DNA of 64,000 bases, from assembly GCA_013396655.1 (NCBI GenBank), contig WBMV01008320.1:62001-126000 (forward strand), in the 5' to 3' direction. The DNA comes from Campylorhamphus procurvoides (taxonomy: Eukaryota; Chordata; Aves; Passeriformes; Dendrocolaptidae). The translations under genes and the position numbers were made by a program. Under the pieces are notes generated by a model, which was given only the letters and a program-made list of their open reading frames with translations, did not search any database and was not told where the DNA came from. Every line of letters starts with the position of its first letter. Position 1 is the stretch's first letter. Positions 35,048-46,755 of the stretch are shown piece after piece.

Positions 35048-36402
35048 TGTGTTGTAACAAGTGTCAGTCTTGCTTCTCAGTTGTCTAGGCTTTGGTGGGT
35101 TAGTTTCCTTATCTCAATTGAAATTCAGATTTATTTAGTATTAGTGACTTCCATGCCTGGGTTTTTAATCTAGGCGCATTTATGCTTTAAAAAAACCCAA
35201 GAACCAGGAGTAAACAAACTGTGATGCCACAGAATACCGTTTATGTTTAGGAATCCTGTTGAAGGGTAAAGATGCTGTGTACTTCATTTAAAACCTTGTT
35301 ACACTCTTCTAAACGGTAACTGGATAGTTATCCCTGAGCCTTTCTGTCTTTCCCATCAAGGCTGTGATAAAAATGGTTTAATATAAGATACCAAATTAGA
35401 AAGACGTCATCCAAAAAATGAAGCCCACATTTTGAAACACTGACAGTGAGGGTCTGATTTGGCAGTGTTGGAAAAGCTCCTATTGCTGCCTTAACCTTTC
35501 AAACAAGCCCTTAAACATACTTGGTTGCAATTTTGAAAAATGTTGAATACAGCTAGCTTTTTATATTAGAGAAACTTGACATTCAGCACTTTAAAGGGCT
35601 TGCTCTTTACTACTTAATTTGCAGAACTTGGTAATTGGTAGTGTGTCTTGCCATCTGTAGGAAAAATAGTTTTAATTTCCACAAATATGCGTGTATATTA
35701 AAAAATAGTATAGAAAAGAATCTTGTAAGTCTAGACTATATAGTTGAAATAATTTTATTTAAAGTTTATTGCCTAATGTACCATATGTAGCTGAATAAAC
35801 CCATTTTTAGCATACTTTTCTGTAAATGTATTTGATTAAAATGTTATGCCTGCTTAATTAGCTTCAGAGACTTGCATTTCAGCAACTTCAAGATGTCTGC
35901 AAAAGTTTACTCTGGCCACTTAAATAGAAGAAAAAATTGTTTTTTTATGTTTCTTGCATTCCTTGTAGTCACTACTACAATTTAAATTGCATTAATTTGA
36001 ATATATTTACAAACTTCCCTTGTTTTCATTTTGCAGTAAAATTTGATACTTTTTAGAAATGTTATATATATGTCCGTATAATGGTACATGGAGTAGAGGG
36101 AACATTGTTTATAATGTTCGTTAATATAAAGTCTGTAGTCTACATTGTGTAGGTAAGAAAACGTGCAAGTGAGGACTCTGTGTATTGAGAATCTAGATTT
36201 TAGGAAGATGTCTGAACCAACTTATAGACATTGTTATATTTCATTCTTTAATTGCAATTTAGAGAGAAAGGAAACAGTGATAACTGAAGTCTAAGATCAA
36301 GATCCTATTTTTATTTCCCTGGACAGTTTTGAATTTTGCTCAGCTAATAATTTGGAAGAGGACAGACATTTTGAAAGTATTTTTCTTTCGTTCCCTACAC
36401 AG

Positions 36403-36493
36403 ACAAAAGAAGTTGGTTTGCTTGATGCAGACATATATGGACCTTCAATTCCAAAGATGATGAACTTAAAAGGAAACCCAGAATTAACATCAA
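36403..36493 (+). CDS. NUBPL: NUBPL exon 4
   Basis: A 91-nt exon that encodes 30 codons plus one base. Acceptor CCCTACACAG is followed by [20 protein letters not shown] and on to [10 protein letters not shown], with donor GTAAGT. The [12 protein letters not shown] segment is the highly conserved switch region of Mrp/NBP35 ATPases, where the Asp residues act in magnesium and nucleotide handling. It aligns almost residue for residue with human [24 protein letters not shown]. Phase is 0 in and 1 out, which fits exon 5. The open frame continues left of the acceptor, but that part is intron. Confidence 0.96.
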
Positions 36494-37617
36494 GTAAGTG
36501 GAAATTATTTTTTCTTACTGTCGTCTTTTTACAGGGATGAGCATGGTCCACTCCTTGGCACTTCCTTGGTGTGCCACAGAAGGGATGCAAACAGTAGATG
36601 ATGACTGAGTGTTTTTATTTGCCTATTTATGTATAGTTTTGAAGTTGTTTTCAGGGCTAGCTTGTACAACTAGGAGCATATTCAGTGTCTTGTGTTAGTC
36701 TTGATCCACAACTTTGACAGTTTCATTAATCATTCATATAGACACTGGAAAAGGTATCTGGGAAAGGAGGGTTATTTAGTAGTTTTAAACTTTGCTATGC
36801 AGTATCCTAAAGAACAAAATCCTCTAATCTAGGGAAAAAGAAAAGACTAAAAGAAAGGAGAGAAGGATCAATACAGTAGCTTGTGTAAAATGTCATTAAA
36901 GTGATTCTGTTTGATCTCTCTTAAGCCAAATGTGTTAGGGCACTTGAGTCATTTGTAATTGAAGTGGTGTGTTTAGGAATGCAGTAGTAGTCAGTTGGCT
37001 ACCAGAAGAATGTAAAGACAGTAGACAAAACTGCTGATTTTCCTTCTACTAGGAAGAATTCTTGGGAAACATAAATTGAGGTAGGAGAGTCTTGAGAGAA
37101 ATAAGGAAGACCTAAAGTAGAAAGGTTGCATCAAGTCTGTTTATCTTTCAGATATTTAATTTTCACCCAGGCCAACCAAGGATGAAACTTAAGAACGGCT
37201 TTATGTTGATGCCCTGTTTATATGATGTTTGAGTATAAGGCAGTGTGCTTCCTTGGGGTGGTAGGGAAGTTGAGGCAATTTGCTTTGTTTAATACTTTGT
37301 TTTGCTTGTTCTGTGATGAACTTCATATAATTATAAAAACTAAAAACTTGTAACCACAGATAAAGGCAGTCCCACACTATAACACCTGGTCAACACATTA
37401 AAACGTACTGGGATCCTACTGAAAGAAAGTACAGATAGGCCATACCTGTTGTTAGGGAGGGATCAGAGTTGTCTGCCAGTTCAAATAGGGCATGAAAGGG
37501 CTTCAGTGAAGTAATCAACTACAAATACCCATTTATGTTTGTATGTAGTAATTGCCAGGTAAAAGGGAAGTTAAATATTCCTTCTACTTCCTTCCATGCA
37601 GTCATCTGTCTTTATCA

Positions 37618-37743
37618 AAGAATCATAGAAAGACTTGGCTTGGAAGAAATCTTTCGAGGTCATCTAGTCCAACCTCCCTGCAATGTGCAGGGGCATCTTC
37701 AACTGGGTCAGGCTGCTCAGAGCCCCGTCCAACCTGATCCCCT
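37618..37743 (-). mobile_element. CR1 LINE fragment, antisense
   Basis: The plus strand begins AATCATAGAAAGACTTGGCT and continues AGGTCATCTAGTCCAACCTC, TGCAGGGGCATCTTCAACTG and CTGCTCAGAGCCCCGTCCAA. This is the reverse complement of a CR1 3' end. The AATCATAGA at 37618 is the CR1 terminus. Confidence 0.9.
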
Positions 37744-38941
37744 AATATATTTCCATGTACTGATGCACTACATGTGCTTACACAGACAGCTGTCAAATTG
37801 AATACTTACAAATGCAAGTTTTATTTAGACAAATTTGTAAGAGAGGAGGAGAGCACTTAGTTTTATTTGTTGGATTTTTATCTTTTGAAGTCAAAGGCTA
37901 ATTCTGCAGTATGATAAATAAATTAGTGAATCTTCATGTATCATCAGCAGAGTTTGATTCTGATACAAATTGAAGTATTCTTCCATTTACTTTGAACTCT
38001 GTTCAGGGTATATGTCATACAGGTTGTGTTTTCCCATAGTGGATTTTTTTTGCTATGAATTTTGCATTTGAGGTGCATTGTGCAATCTGAACACAAAAGG
38101 GACTGTGTTGTGGTGTCCATATCTCTTCTCTTTTCATTTTTATGTGATGTTGACTTTTCCTTCTCCATTTTGTTTCTCTCACTGTCTGAAATACTGATTA
38201 GGTAACTTAGAACTTGTTAGTCATTTTGCTATGTATTTTATCAATCCATATCAAATTTAAATGCATGTCTTGAGCCTCAAATGAAAAAGGAATTTGCCCA
38301 GTCTATTTCGTATTGTCATACAAATCAACTTGCTAGGAATGCAAGGGCTTAATAGTATATTCAGATATTGGGCAACTCAGTTTTAATTCAGTGACTGTGG
38401 ACATTTTGGTAAACAGCTGAGAATTCATTATAAGCCGTTGTCTCAACGTGTTTCAAGCATTGTTAAAAATGTGGAATTCAGCATAAGAGAAAATAATTGG
38501 AGGATTTCCTTGAACTGAAACTGCTGCTGTTAAATTGTAGGCACTAATATTTTGATCACTAAAATACATTCTTTCTAGTTTTATGTGGTATGTACAAGTA
38601 AATACCAGGATTTAAAAAACATACCTTTTTTTTTTCTTACCTGACAGAAAAATGAATTTGTCTATTTCAAAAGCTTGACACATGTACTCAGGTCTGCTGA
38701 GAGAGACATGTAGTAATTTGGTATGAATGATAATAGGATAGAATTTGTGCTTCAGGGTTTCTGTTCACTTCTCTATGCACTTTTGAGATGGTGAAACTGT
38801 AGAGTTTCAGCAATGAAAGTGCTGTCAAAGGTGGTTTAATGGTGAAAATTGAAATGTGGGTGGCATAGGAAACTTTAATTGCAGGACTCCTTTAGTGAGT
38901 GATGAATATGATAAACTCACAAAGGAGCGATCCATTGTAGT

Positions 38942-38945
<4 letters not shown>

Positions 38946-38986
<41 letters not shown>
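38946..38986. repeat. Long TA dinucleotide array
   Basis: About 20 perfect TA units. Shorter TATA-rich stretches follow near 38994-39020. The minus-strand open frame that reads the array as alternating Ile and Tyr is an artefact. Confidence 0.97.
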
Positions 38987-38990
<4 letters not shown>

Positions 38991-41900
38991 TGCTATATAT
39001 AGGTGTTTGTTTATATATATGTACAGATACAAAAACATGTATGACCCTTGTATTTTTTTGTATAATAAGATTTAGTGTTATCTTCTGATTTCTTACTATG
39101 TTTTCAAGAGTAAAGCAAGGTCTTGAACAAATATTGCATAGCAATTGAGAGAACCCAGGCTTGTCCATGAGCATGAACAAGCCCAGGTCATGTGCATGAA
39201 CTATGTCTGCATAACAATAAGCAGATTAAAAACATTTTTAATAGCAGAACAATGAAAAAATATGTTTAAAGTCTAATGTAGTCTTCATTGTGAGGCCTGG
39301 ATTTGAAAATGAATTTTATAAAGTAATCCTGGGAAGTTCAGAGCACTTTTGAAAAGTCTTCAATTTCTACTTTTTTTCTCATATGAGCAGTTGAAAAGGG
39401 ATTAGGGATGCCTGGTACTACACAAAATAAGCCCATACAGTAACTTTTACTTCTGAATAGAAATTATTGTGGTTATGTTATTTTTAATTTAAGTATTCAA
39501 AATGAATTAAGAGTTCTTGGTGAGGAGAGTCTGTATAAATGGAAGGTACTCCATTAATTTAATTTTGCAAGCTGTAGTACATTGGAAAGTCTACTAATAT
39601 TTAATAGGCTGTCATTCAAAATATTTTAGCTAAATGGTCAGGGAAATATTGAGTAATAAGTTCACAACTGAATTTAATTAGCTAATGGAGGATTATCTAA
39701 GTATGAAATAAATATTAACATCAGCTACAATATATACACAGGGCAATGCTAATAACACAAGTAACAATAGCATTACTTCTATTCTTTTCCCAAATAATTT
39801 ACTTAAAATCTGTTTTCTGGCTTAGTGAACCCCATGATTTGATTTTTTTCCTTTTAAACCTGCCATTTAAACTAGTTGGCAGAGAGTAAAAAATATTGCC
39901 AAAAAAGATACTGCCATTTTGCCAGGTAAAGTTCTTCAGTTAATGTAAATCATGTAAATGATTAGGAAGGTTTTGGTGGGCAAATCTTTATGACAGTTCA
40001 CTGCATTCCTAGTATTTCAGAGTTTTTTGCCATTTTATGATAGCTTCAATGTCTCTTCTATTAATAACATAGAACATTAAAAACATCAGTAGTGGGAATC
40101 TGTTTTAAAAATTTAGAATCAAAAATAATTTCTGAGAGAAAGCTAACAGTGTTTGTGGCTGGTTCCATCAAGTCTGTATAATATTGCAGCAGCTGTAGAA
40201 ATGGACATTTGCATTTTTTCACTGGGATACATTTACATGTCTGCCACTTTTTAGACTGTGACAGCAGACTCTTGTGACAGAAAGTGAAAATTTAAAGTAG
40301 TTGTGGCTGTTTAAAGATGCCTGCTGGAATAGTATCAAGGGATTGTGGTACATCCATTTGAGGGTTTTAAACAGAAAATGTGGAGTGGACTAATTAAATA
40401 GAGAAAATGTTAAGTAAGTAGCATATTTATTGTGGTAATCATGAAGAAGTTTCTTGATCTTGCAGAAGAGTTTAAAGATACAGCTTGTGGTTTCGAAGTT
40501 GTCTTTATCGTGCTCTATCAGTGGAACTGCATCATGATTAATTTAAATAAAAACTAAATTTGATTCTTAACAAAAATCATATTTGCTACTGACATTAGCT
40601 CAGGATTCGTGAGCAAGTGATTATTAGGTTGTGCATATTCTAATGAAATGCTGTATTGATTCTATTTTGAAAGAAGTCTGAAATCCTGTGTTTAACTTTT
40701 GGTGATGTCTTATCCCAGTATATCTGGATGCCTGGAGTAGTGCCATGTGTCTTACATCTGACAAAATAATAATTTAGAATGTTGTAATTAGTTGTTTATA
40801 TTTTGGAGGCTTTTTCATATGTCGTGAAGTAGTTGAAAAGAAGAAGACTACTCCAGTGTTAAATATTTTATTCTGGACCTTGACTATTACCTTCAAACTG
40901 GTAACAACCTCAAACTGGATTAACTCAGATATTATTGAGTTCACTTGTACCAAAAATTGATGACCTTTACTTGGAAAGGAAAGGAGATGGAGAATATCTA
41001 TTTCTGCAAGGAATTAGTTATAGGCATAGAGCTGTTAGCTGCTGCTTTAAAAAAACAAAACACGAACCTCTAGGGAATTAATTTATTAAAAATGTATTCT
41101 TCATTATACATAAATTCATACAATTACAAAAAAAAGGGGTGAAGTATGAGATGAGAAATGTAGTGTAGTAATTAAAGCCTCTTACTGAGAGCAGTCTTTC
41201 TGGATAAATGACAAATCAAATTTTACCAAATGCTCTTCCAATATGAATTATTGTAACAATGTAACCTGAAAAATTAGATTTGAAGTACTTGAAAATGGAG
41301 TTGTATTACTCTTCATGTTGTTAATCCTGCAGTGCAGTAATTTTAAGTGATTTGATATGGATTATTAGCAGATATTCATTATGTTACAAAGTTTACTCTT
41401 AAAGATACAAATGGTTTTTTGGTTCAACTTGTACAAAATTGGAATTAAATTGACAAATGGTTTTATTTTAGGAACACGATAGATACACTTTTCATTGTAC
41501 ATGCATAAACAAAAGAAATTAATCATGTTTTTGACACTGAACACATTTACCTCTTTGATTATTTCAGAGCAATAAATGTTTCCATTGCTCTTCTCTGCTA
41601 GAAGTAAAATTGAAAGACTGTAACTAATTCTGAATTTTCTCAATATTTTTACCTTGTAATTTCACTTCCATGCTTTTTTTCCTCTGTAGGTTCCTTACTG
41701 TATTCTTCTTTCCTTATCTGCAGTACAATGGAGTGGCTTTTCAGAATAGAGAAATGAAGCAGAATATATCAAAAATAGACCAAAAAAGTGGTTTAATCCT
41801 TTCCCTATAGAGACCAGAGGGTAAAAGTGACAGTAAGAGTTTAAAAGCTAACCTCTCTTTACTTTGCTTTAGTTGATGGTCCCAATCTTGTAAAGTACAT

Positions 41901-42061
41901 AGAACTTCACCTTGCAAGTAGTGAAATAAAATCACAAAAGGATGTAGGAGATTCATGTGAAATGCAAAAGGAAATATTTGATATACACAGGAACACATTT
42001 ATTTTTAAAGTGGCAAATCAGGAAGTTTACTGTAGTTTTAATTTATGTTATCAGTGTGCAG

Positions 42062-42655
42062 TGTCATGGTTTAACCCCAGCTGGTAACCAGGGCCCACAC
42101 AGCTGCTCACTTTCTCCCCTACCAGTGGGATGGGGGAGAGATTTGGAAGTGTAAAAGTAAGAAAATTTGTGGGTTGAGATAAAGGCAGTTTAATAAGGAG
42201 AGTAAAAGTCACATACACAAGCAAAGCAAATCCAGGAATTCATTTACCACTTCTTCCATGGGCAGTCAGTTCAGCCATCCCCAGGAAAACAGGGCTCCGT
42301 CCTGGGTAATGGTTACTTGGAAAGATGAAATGTCATCACTCTGAACATCCCCTCTTCCTCCTTCTTCCCTCAGCTTTATATGCTGAACATGACGCCATAT
42401 GGTATGGAGCAGTCCTTTGGTTAGTTGTGGTCATATGTCCTGGCTGTGTCCCCTCCCAGTTTCTTGTGCACCGCCAGCCTGCTCACTGTTGGGATAGAGT
42501 GAGAAGCAGAAAAGACTTGGGTTCTATGTAAGCACCGCTCAGCAGTATCTAAAACTTTCCCCTGTTATCATTGCTGTTTTCAGCACCAATCCAAAACACA
42601 GCCCATACAAGCTACTATCAAGAAAGTTAACTCTGTTTCACCCCAGATCAGCACA
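42062..42655 (+). mobile_element. Endogenous retrovirus solo LTR, copy 1
   Basis: It begins TGTCATGGTTTAACCCCAGC, the start of a dispersed avian LTR family that I recognise by sequence but cannot name to subfamily. It continues with GGGATGGGGGAGAG, GTGGGTTGAGATAAAGGCAG and TTTAATAAGG, and with CAGCTTTATATGCTGA, a TATA-like promoter element. It ends near CAGCACA at about 42655. No matching target-site duplication is visible. The 68-codon frame inside is not a gene. No viral coding region adjoins it. Confidence 0.75.
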
Positions 42656-44253
42656 ATTACACATAATCCTTTGAGCAGTTTTTCCCCCCATGTCTTTTCA
42701 CCTAAATTGGTTTTGGGTCATGATTACAATATTAAAACCTAGAAAAGCTGAATCAACTCAAATATGTTGACTTCTGTAGTTTTGCTTTGAAAGCAGTGAA
42801 AGTCCCTAGTTGACTGGGATGTTTCTTGAAGTGAATTGAAGCTAATGTGTAGTGAGTGTTTGCCCCTCAGGTTCCTGCTGCTCCGTGTTCTGCATTACTG
42901 TTGCCTGTCACCCTGTTATGTGACTGACCTGGGCAGTCCCCCTCTCACACCAGCAAGTCAGTGCTTCAGATGGATGACATGAGCTTTCCGAGAGGTTTTG
43001 TGTGTAAGGGCAGATGCCTTGAACTGAGTGTTGGGTTAGTCTATTTCATTCCTAGTGTGTATAATGGACTAAAAGAACCTGCCCAAATTAGTCTGATAAA
43101 GCTTTTGATCCACTATAAATATTTTTTTGGCTCTCTGGGGATCTGAGGGCATTTAAAAATGTGGGTTATTTTAGCAATTGTAAGAAAGACATTTGTGATG
43201 GAAAGTAGTGGCATGATATCTAAAACTAGTCCTGTGTTATTATTTTAAACCTAGCAAGTCAGTGCTGCTTTAAGATGCAACAAAGATGTGACTAAATCCG
43301 TGTCCTCTTTGCTTGTGCCAGACTTGCTTTGGAAGTATAGTCTTCCAGCAAGGAATTCGTTCTTTTGCTTTTAGGTAGGACTGATGAAGTCATATCTGCA
43401 AAACAGTTCTGTTAGTGAAAAAGCTTTTACAGAGCTTTGTTTCCTCTGTGGTCATATCAGGAGGAGAAAAGGTGGAAAACCTACTCAGGTAATGGGACTG
43501 GTACACCCTCTAAATATGAGAACCAAATCTTTTGGGAAAAGTTGCATTTCGTTATGTGTATGTTTCTTGAAATTGAACAGCGAACATAGAATAATGCTCT
43601 TTGTCTCATAACTAGTTTGCTTTGGTTAAGTATCTGGGATGTCTTCACGGTTAGATAACACTTAGGGCGGGATTTAATGGGCAATCACAGTCTTCCTTGT
43701 GTGCAGCTCTTCAGGCTTAAAATACAAATTGCAGTATTTCTGGGGCAATCCTGCAAATAGACTTAAAACACAGTGTGAAATCAAGCTTGAAGTCTCAGTC
43801 TGTCACTTGCCATAGAATATTCTGGACTTCTGGCATGAGCAGTTGAAACAACAATTACAGTTAAAACAAGCATTTAAAATTTGTGGCTTTGACTAAACTT
43901 TTGGTGACAGCATCCTTTACCCTCTGATATAGATTAGTGTCTCTGTATTTTATAGCAGGATACCCTGGAGCTCTGTTGCTATTCATTCCCTTCCCCTCCC
44001 CTCTGCTGCATTTCTTTCCTCTACCACACTGAGGGTAGAATTCTATTCACTTTACTGAGGAAACAAGTACTGCTTTAAACATGCTGGAATCTGATATCTG
44101 GCATCTAGCTGCACCTTCAGAAGTTAACCAGTGCCCACTGTGAAATCTGCTAGCCCTGTACAAATCTCTGCTCCTGAATGCATCCAGATTGCCAGGAGAC
44201 ATCTGTATTTACACAAGTAAAGCCCAACCATTTTGTTACTCTTCTTGTCCAAG

Positions 44254-44310
44254 TTTTCCTCCCTTTCCCCCTTCTTTCCCCTTTTTTCCCACCCCTTCTT
44301 TCCCCTTCCT
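44254..44310. repeat. Polypyrimidine tract
   Basis: A 57-base stretch of C and T with one A, rich in TTTCCCC and CCTTCTTTCCCC units. Such tracts can form triplex (H-DNA) structure. Confidence 0.85.
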
Positions 44311-46199
44311 GTTACTGGAAAGCCTATATAGTCTGAAGCCTTTGTGTGCTTGGCTGGAACCTGGATCCTCCCATTACAGAATGTTGACCTTGGGATGTGA
44401 TTTTAAGAATAAGAAAATAAGTTCCTTATACTTGTACATAGTGACAGCCGTATGAGAATTACAATGTTGGATGTATGCTGTGTATGTTGGAGTCCTGACT
44501 TAGATTGTCATAGATCACCCTGTAGTCACTGCAGCTTGAAATTATACACAATTAAAATCCAGATGATGAAAAATTTTTTGAGATCCTCTAAGTGGCCTTG
44601 GTGAAAAATCTATTGCAGTTTGTCTGTATATATGGCACCTTGAGTTTGTGTCAGATAATCTGGTTTAGCATAGAAGAATCCACAGATTGCTCTGCAGTGT
44701 CTCTCCAGCTAGCATGGTGGCCGTGTGTTTCAGGGTGCCAAATGTCTTCTGTGTTTCAGGCAGTGAGTTGTCACCAGGATGTGAGGAGGTGGGAAACAGC
44801 AATCTGTCATGAAAGCCTCAGCTAATGATGATCTGTGCAAACAGCAGCAGAACCTCTAGCTTTTGTATAAACTGGGGAGAAGTATTAGCTTACTCAAATT
44901 CTGATAAACATATGCAGAGGAGTTACAGTATGGGTTTTATTTAAATTAGATACTATAAAAGATAAAGGAGTACTTAAACTTATGAGCAATTCAGAAGTAT
45001 GCTTTTAAAGCTGCTGCTTTAAATGCTAAAATGTTATTTGGAGACTTAGGTGGTATAAGCAATGTGTAGTATAACTTACTGAGCCCTTTCTATTGTATGC
45101 GGTTTGTGCCTCAGTTTGCTTTTTAAAGTTTAAGTTCTTTCAGATGTATTTGGGAGTTTCAAGTGAAAATATGTAACTTCAGCAACACACCTAAACTGTT
45201 CAGATCTCCTAGATGTTTATTAGTTGTGTATTACATGCATTTCAACAGCGCAAATGCTTTAAGTGGAGCCATGGCTCTATTACAATATCTGACCTTTGAG
45301 AATGCAACATAGGTCTCCAAATCAGCTGGATTCTTGAATAACCTTGATTATGTCATCTGTAAATGAGATAATGATCTCCTATCTTAGAGACATGTCACTA
45401 GGTAAAAATGTTTATTTTAGGTGTGTAAGTGCTACGGAAGCAGGGCTTGTACTAAAACTAAGATTAATCAAGAAACAGTCACAGAGTGTATTCTGGACCT
45501 TGCAGTAGTGTCTGTGCTGACAAAACTTCTGTATTGGTAGTGTATTTGGAAACATTTGGAAATGTATGTGAAAAGGTCAGTAGGATGTTTTTAACTGGAA
45601 AATACTACAAGTGTTTTACTTTTTCATAGGTTTAGCTATTGACGCTAGAACAGCTTAAAAACATCACTTTCCTGCTCAGTGACCAAAATCCAGTTAAGAC
45701 AGACAGGTGACTTTGAATATTAAGATTTATTAAAGACTAAGATAAAATAATTATTAGAATTACAGAAAGTCTCTGATCTTTCATTATAGTGGCAACTTCG
45801 AAAAATAGCTGAATGGTTAAAAGGGAGGAAAATTTGAGCTTCTAGTGTTCCCCTCTCATGTTTGGATATTTTTTCTTTCTTTGAAATGGTGAAAAAACCC
45901 AACTTGCTCCTTAGTGCAGACATTTGAAAACTCAAAGCAACTTCTCTGCATTACTTCTCTCTGAGTCGGTGAGCTCAAAATACATTTGCTAGGGTGTTAT
46001 GATCCACTATATTAATATTTAATAATTACAAGCTACCTTTGCTTTTCTTAAACAGTATAATGCCTCCTAAGGAGTTGTATTCTGGAATAATTGTCTTTAC
46101 TTACCTGATGAGATAAGACTGAATGTAAGCTTTTGCTTGCCCTAATGTGTCAGTCAACAGACCTCTTCTGAAAACTAAGCCAAGAATTGAAATGGCTCC

Positions 46200-46755
46200 T
46201 TGTGGTTTAACTGTGATGGCCAGCTCAGCACTTCACAGCTGCCGACTCATTCCTCTGAAGAGCGACGGGGAGAAAACTGGAAGGGTAAAAGCTAGAAAAC
46301 TCGTGGGTTGAGATAAAGACAGTTTAATAGGGAAAGCAAAAACAAGCAAAGCAAAGTAAGGAATTCATTCACTACTTCCTGTGGGCAGGCAGGTGTCCAA
46401 CCATCCCTAGGAAAGCAGAGCTCCTTCATGGGTAACTGTTACTTGGGAGGACAAATGTCATAACTCTCCCTACTTATTTCTTCTTCCCCCAGCTTTATAA
46501 ATTGAGCATGATGCCATGTGATATGGAATATCCCTTTGGGCAGTTGTGGTCATATGTTCTGGATATGTCCACTCACAGTTTCTTGTGCACCCCTAGCCTG
46601 CTTGCTGGTGGGGTGGAGTGAGAAAGAAAAGGTTTTGGCACTGTGCAAGCACTGCTTAGCAATAACTAAATTACCATCACTATTTTCATCACAAATCCAA
46701 AACTTTTCACCATGCAAGCTGCTATGAAGAAGTGTAACTCTATCCCAGTTAAAAC
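46200..46755 (+). mobile_element. Endogenous retrovirus solo LTR, copy 2
   Basis: Homologous along its length to the copy at 42062, in the same orientation. Shared blocks include GTGGGTTGAGATAAAGACAG, TTTAATAGGGAAAGC, AAGCAAAGCAAAG, GGAATTCATTCAC, GTTACTTGGGAGG, CAGCTTTATAAATTGAGCAT and TTGTGCACCCCTAGCCTG. It is visibly diverged and its first 50 bases are partly degraded. It is probably an independent solo LTR. Confidence 0.75.

Larger units (their letters stand above)
25689..36402 (+). other. NUBPL: NUBPL intron 3
   Basis: A 10.7-kb AT-rich intron. It holds a GC-rich island with a GGGAC array near 29.5 kb, a CR1 3' tail near 35.0 kb and a T homopolymer near 33.8 kb. I found no exon and no recognisable open frame; those present are under 100 codons, apart from one of 156 codons that reads through the GGGAC array. 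Confidence 0.85.

Noticed and set aside
38917..39180. Minus-strand 87-codon frame with an Ile-Tyr run
   Set aside because: Translation of the TA dinucleotide array.
42325..42531. Open frame inside LTR copy 1, and a similar one at 46518-46727
   Set aside because: Both are non-coding LTR sequence read by chance in the same region; no viral protein likeness.
42656..46199. Possible provirus interior between the two LTRs
   Set aside because: No primer-binding site or retroviral frame is visible, and the LTRs look independently diverged.
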